Of a DNA stretch of 7,870 nucleotides, positions 5,849 to 7,870 are shown in pieces. The notes below the pieces were generated by a model. The model made no database searches. It was given only the letters and a program-made list of their open reading frames with translations, and was not told the origin of the DNA. The DNA comes from Caulobacteraceae bacterium (GTDB taxonomy: Bacteria; Pseudomonadota; Alphaproteobacteria; Caulobacterales; Caulobacteraceae), in NCBI GenBank assembly GCA_020852035.1, contig JADZBR010000135.1, forward strand, positions 1-7,870, written 5' to 3'. The position numbers and the translations under genes were made by a program. Within the stretch, counting starts at the first letter, position 1. Every line of letters begins with the position of its first letter.

Positions 5849-6171
5849 GCGATGCGCAGAGCGACCTGATCTTCAAGGCCCTGGCGGACGGGCGACGCCG
5901 CGCCATCCTGGACATGCTGAAGGACGCCCCACGCACCACGGGGGAGCTCTGCGAAGCCTTCGCGGGGAGCCTCGACCGCTGCACGGTGATGCAGCACATC
6001 GGCGTCTTGGAAAAAGCCGAGCTGATCCTCAGCCGGCGCGAGGGCCGCAAGCGCTGGAACCACCTCAACGCCGCGCCCTTCCGGGACATCTACGACCGCT
6101 GGATCTCCGGCTATGCGGAGAACGCGGTGGCGCTCCTGGCGCGGATGAAGGCGGACATGGAGGCGACCTAG
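5842..6171 (+). CDS. ArsR-family winged-helix transcriptional repressor
   Basis: This 109-residue helix-turn-helix regulator probably represses itself and the divergent SRPBCC gene. The fold is visible as an N-terminal helix IFKALADGRRRAILDML (10-26), then TTGELCEAF (32-40), the recognition region SLDRCTVMQHIGVLEKAELI (43-62), and the wing SRREGRKRWNHLN (64-76). It ends in a dimerisation helix, YDRWISGYAENAVALLARMK (84-103). The metal-binding ELCVCDL motif of ArsR/SmtB is replaced by ELCEAF; only isolated C37 and C47 remain. A metal sensor is therefore unlikely and the signal is unknown. The ATG has no Shine-Dalgarno and immediately follows an inverted repeat. No other start is better placed, so leaderless translation is likely. 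Confidence 0.92.
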   Translation: MSSDAQSDLIFKALADGRRRAILDMLKDAPRTTGELCEAFAGSLDRCTVMQHIGVLEKAELILSRREGRKRWNHLNAAPFRDIYDRWISGYAENAVALLARMKADMEAT

Positions 6172-6455
6172 GCCGACCGCGCCGGCCTTCGGATTTGTCT
6201 CGCCTGTCGCCGGCGCCGCGCGCCTCGCCGAGGTCGCTGCGCCGAGGCGCGCGCCGGACCTGGCTGGAAGGGCGCTTGAGGGACCGGACGATGGCAAAGA
6301 CCCGCCGCGCCGCCGAGGGGCGGAACGGCGCCTCCCGTTCTACGTCCGCGCGGCCCGCCGGGGATAAGTTCGGCGGACGAGTGTCTCGCCTGTCTCGCCC
6401 GATGTCCCGCGATGTCCCGGATTTATCGGTCTCGGGAGTCTCGCATCGAACCAGG
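6172..6455. other. Intergenic region without a convincing gene; short direct repeats
   Basis: No well-supported gene is visible here. TGTCTCGCCTGTC occurs at 6196-6208 and again at 6382-6394. The second copy continues as TGTCTCGCC (6391-6399) and then two GATGTCCCG units (6401-6409 and 6411-6419). CGGATTT appears at 6190-6196 and 6418-6424, roughly bounding the segment. An ATG at 6291 with GAGGGA seven bases upstream opens a 65-codon frame, but the peptide is a featureless Arg/Ser-rich sequence that runs through the REP hairpin into the neighbouring gene. I read the segment as non-coding, perhaps a dispersed repeat or a decayed gene. Confidence 0.5.
6217..6253. repeat. GC-rich hairpin downstream of the ArsR gene
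   Basis: An 11-bp perfect inverted repeat (6217-6227 with 6243-6253, core GCGCGCCTCG/CGAGGCGCGC) surrounds a 15-base loop, 45 bases after the regulator's stop. It could end the regulator transcript with help from Rho, but no T-run follows, so a terminator role is only possible. Confidence 0.4.
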
Positions 6456-6480
6456 CCCCTCTCCCGCAAGGGGAGAAGGG
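6456..6480 (-). repeat. REP-like hairpin at the 3' end of the CrtC/AttH-like gene
   Basis: The arms 6456-6465 and 6471-6480 pair at nine of ten positions around the loop GCAAG. Stem and loop resemble the copies at 3519-3542 and 5334-5352, with CTCTCC in place of CTCCCC. It lies one base past the stop codon of the - strand gene, so its role is probably 3'-end stabilisation or transcript end formation. Confidence 0.7.
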
Positions 6481-6481
6481 A

Positions 6482-7522
6482 TCAGTAGCCGGCTTCCTTG
6501 CCGTTCGGTTTGCCGTCGATGATCTGGTCCAGGTACTCGCTCAGCCCGTACCCCACGAGGTCGCCGCAGAGATACTCCGTCATCCCCTCGGTGATGCTCG
6601 TCTGCAACTCGGCCCCGTCCGGCGTGGTGCGGCGATTGCGCAAGGGGATCAGCGACATCACCCGACCGGTCACCGCGTATTCCTTGCCGCCCTTGGTCTT
6701 CACCTGCGCGCGCAGCGCCGTCTGGTAGCCGCGCTCGTCCCAGTCGCTCTCGATGCGGCATTCGTCGATCAGGTCGTAGGCGCCATCGCGGAACACCATG
6801 CCGCCCTGCCGCGCGCCGCCCTTGCCGTCGCCGATCACCGACAGCATCATCCCGAAGTCGCGGCCGAAGTTCATCGGGCACCAGCGGTACCACTCGATCG
6901 CCTGCCAGTGGCGCGGGCCCCAGGACTTGTCGCGCAGGCCGTGGCCGTCGATCTCGAAGCGCTCGTCGCCGACCGTGAAATGCCCCCTGGCCGCGCAGTG
7001 CTGCTCGTAGTGCGCCTTGGCGAAGGACTTCTCCGGGTCGATCTCGATGGGGCTGCCGTCGGCCTTCACCGTCTCGCCGCCGTACATCGGCGAGACGCCC
7101 TCGTAGTCGAGCACCACCTCGCAGGGCACGCGCGGGTTATTGGCGAACGCCGCCTTCGGATCGGCCATCTCCCAGGGCCGCTCCAGCACCAGCGCCTTGC
7201 CCGAATAGGTCACCCGCAGGTGCTTGAAGGGCTCGACCACCTCGATCTTCAGGCCGCCGGCGTTGAGCTCTTTGTTGCCCTCGATCGGCGGGCGGCCGAA
7301 CAGGAACGCCACCCGCCCGTCGGGCAGGTAGAGGCAGACGGTCATCTCCGCATAGCCCTCGTTCGGCCGGTTGCCGATGCGGAACCAGCCGCCAGTCTTC
7401 GCCGCGGGGTCGAAGACGTTGAAGTACATGCTTTCGTTGTAGTTCTTGAACGCTCCCGGATCGTGCGGGAACTCGTCCTGCGGCTCCAGGCGGGTCTTGT
7501 AGCCGGCGGGGGCCTCGGCCAT
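6482..7522 (-). CDS. CrtC/AttH-like (DUF7064/7065-type) protein of unknown function
   Basis: The 346-residue protein has no signal peptide and no obvious membrane segment, so it is probably cytoplasmic. The clearest motif is GHGLRDKSWGPRHW (193-206), matching the G-x-G-x-RD-x-SWG-x-R signature of the lipocalin-like hydroxyneurosporene synthase (CrtC)/AttH group. The N-terminal half (FNVFDPAAKTGGWFRIGNRPNEGYAEM at 34-60, then VAFLFGRPPI) resembles the partner domain of DUF7064/7065 proteins, often found near lipid, steroid or aromatic catabolism genes. Aligned with that group, it may bind or modify a hydrophobic substrate, but no activity can be assigned; carotenoid hydratase activity is not supported because no carotenoid genes are nearby. 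ATG 7522 has GGGAGG (7537-7532) nine bases upstream. The gene appears to be a single transcription unit ending at the REP hairpin. Confidence 0.8.
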   Translation of the reverse strand: MAEAPAGYKTRLEPQDEFPHDPGAFKNYNESMYFNVFDPAAKTGGWFRIGNRPNEGYAEMTVCLYLPDGRVAFLFGRPPIEGNKELNAGGLKIEVVEPFKHLRVTYSGKALVLERPWEMADPKAAFANNPRVPCEVVLDYEGVSPMYGGETVKADGSPIEIDPEKSFAKAHYEQHCAARGHFTVGDERFEIDGHGLRDKSWGPRHWQAIEWYRWCPMNFGRDFGMMLSVIGDGKGGARQGGMVFRDGAYDLIDECRIESDWDERGYQTALRAQVKTKGGKEYAVTGRVMSLIPLRNRRTTPDGAELQTSITEGMTEYLCGDLVGYGLSEYLDQIIDGKPNGKEAGY

Positions 7523-7588
7523 GGCGGTGATCCTCCCTGATCGTTGGCGGGAGTGGATCGGGGCTGACCCAAAGGCAGTCTAGCCTTA

Positions 7589-7656
7589 CCTCCCCCGCGA
7601 AGCGGCGGGAGGGGGACCGACCGCCGAGCGCAGCGAAGAGCGGGTGGTGGAGGGGG
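7589..7656. repeat. REP-like palindrome between the DUF559 and CrtC/AttH-like genes
   Basis: CCTCCCCCGC (7589-7598) pairs with GCGG (7602-7605) and GGGAGG (7607-7612) around a GAA loop, with one bulged C. A further G-rich segment (about 7633-7656, with GGTGGTGGAGGGGGC) extends the element. It differs in loop and stem from the TTGC/GCAA copies, so it is probably a second sub-type. It lies in the 145-base gap between two - strand genes, upstream of the start at 7522, and may separate their transcription. Confidence 0.65.
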
Positions 7657-7667
7657 CGAGCCGCGCC

Positions 7668-7870
7668 TCAGGCGTCCCCGCTGCGTTCGAGTTCGGCGAT
7701 CTTCAGATGGATGCCGTCCATGACGCCGTGGATGTCGTGGTAGACCCGGGAGGCTGGGATGCGGAGCACCTGGACGCCTTGCCCGGCCAGCCAACGGTCC
7801 CGCGCGGCGTCCTTGAGCCGAGCCTCGTCGCCCCAGTGCGTGGAGCCGTCCACCTCGATCGCGAGCCGCA
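7668..7870 (-). CDS. DUF559-type endonuclease-fold protein (3' part only)
   Basis: Only the last 66 residues are in the window; the gene continues past the right edge. The segment reads RLAIEVDGSTHW near its start, then RDRWLAGQGVQVLRIPASRV and a closing helix. This matches the C-terminal half of DUF559 proteins (Vsr/restriction-endonuclease-like fold), in which an acidic E-x-D strand is followed by an R-D-x-x-L-x-x-x-G-x-x-V-L-R helix-strand. These are small putative nucleases common in Caulobacterales and often found as isolated genes; their target is unknown. A GTG at 7853 is not the start, since the conserved strand lies before it. The TGA stop is at 7670-7668. Confidence 0.75.
   Translation of the reverse strand, partial: RLAIEVDGSTHWGDEARLKDAARDRWLAGQGVQVLRIPASRVYHDIHGVMDGIHLKIAELERSGDA

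Noticed and set aside
5355..6089. Extension of the SRPBCC frame to 244 codons
   Set aside because: The added N-terminus overlaps the ArsR-type gene and the control region; ATG 5792 has a good GGAGG at the right distance.
6172..6455. Possible CRISPR array or structured RNA gene (SRP RNA, RNase P RNA, 6S RNA)
   Set aside because: Repeats are too few, too short and unevenly spaced for CRISPR, and I could not find the conserved core of any of these RNAs. A covariance search would decide.
6291..6488. Small 65-codon + strand frame with GAGGGA upstream
   Set aside because: The Arg/Ser-rich peptide has no recognisable feature, contains the direct repeats and reads through the REP hairpin into the 3' end of the opposing gene.
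6908..7540. 210-codon + strand frame opposite the CrtC/AttH-like gene
   Set aside because: Its composition is typical of an antisense shadow and it has no convincing start; the - strand gene has a ribosome-binding site and a recognisable motif.

Overview
The window is GC-rich chromosomal DNA that reads as a free-living alphaproteobacterium, most likely Caulobacterales (Caulobacter/Phenylobacterium/Brevundimonas type). This placement rests on four things: very strong G/C third positions, an Ffh with the 'TRAD' G4 variant, an S16 protein with a long Ala/Glu/Pro tail, and many G/C-rich palindromes placed next to stop codons. The assignment is inferred from style, not from a marker gene.

Layout. 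Positions 1-55 hold only the leader of ffh. Positions 56-3446 (+ strand) are a translation/secretion operon: ffh (SRP GTPase, TTG start), rpsP (ribosomal protein S16), rimM (30S maturation factor) and a GNAT acetyltransferase whose GTG start overlaps the rimM stop by four bases. trmD and rplS, which usually follow rimM in proteobacteria, are not there. A 144-base nested palindrome fills almost all of the rpsP-rimM gap and contains the rimM ribosome-binding site. Converging on this operon from the right (- strand, 5792-3544) are an AHSA1/SRPBCC-domain protein and a DEAD-box RNA helicase with a DbpA-type RNA-binding domain. Two inverted REP-like hairpins separate the convergent ends of the GNAT and helicase genes.

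At 5793-5841 a compact divergent control region separates the SRPBCC gene (-) from an ArsR-family repressor gene (+). It holds a perfect 6-4-6 inverted repeat overlapping promoter-like elements on both strands. The repressor gene has no Shine-Dalgarno and looks leaderless. Positions 6172-6455 show no convincing gene, only short direct repeats and one hairpin. On the - strand, 7522-6482 encodes a 346-residue protein of the CrtC/AttH-like (DUF7064/7065-type) group of unknown function. The right edge holds the 3' part of a DUF559-type endonuclease-fold gene.

How it fits together. The left operon serves protein targeting and 30S assembly. The ArsR-SRPBCC pair is a typical self-contained regulatory cassette. 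The theme tying the window together is a family of C/G-rich palindromes (stems like CCTCCCC/GGGGAGG with TTGC/GCAA loops) at gene ends and, in one case, over a start site. No phage, transposase, CRISPR array or obvious new multi-gene system is visible. The most interesting unexplained signals are the palindrome that overlaps the rimM start region and the REP-encoded C-terminus of the acetyltransferase.
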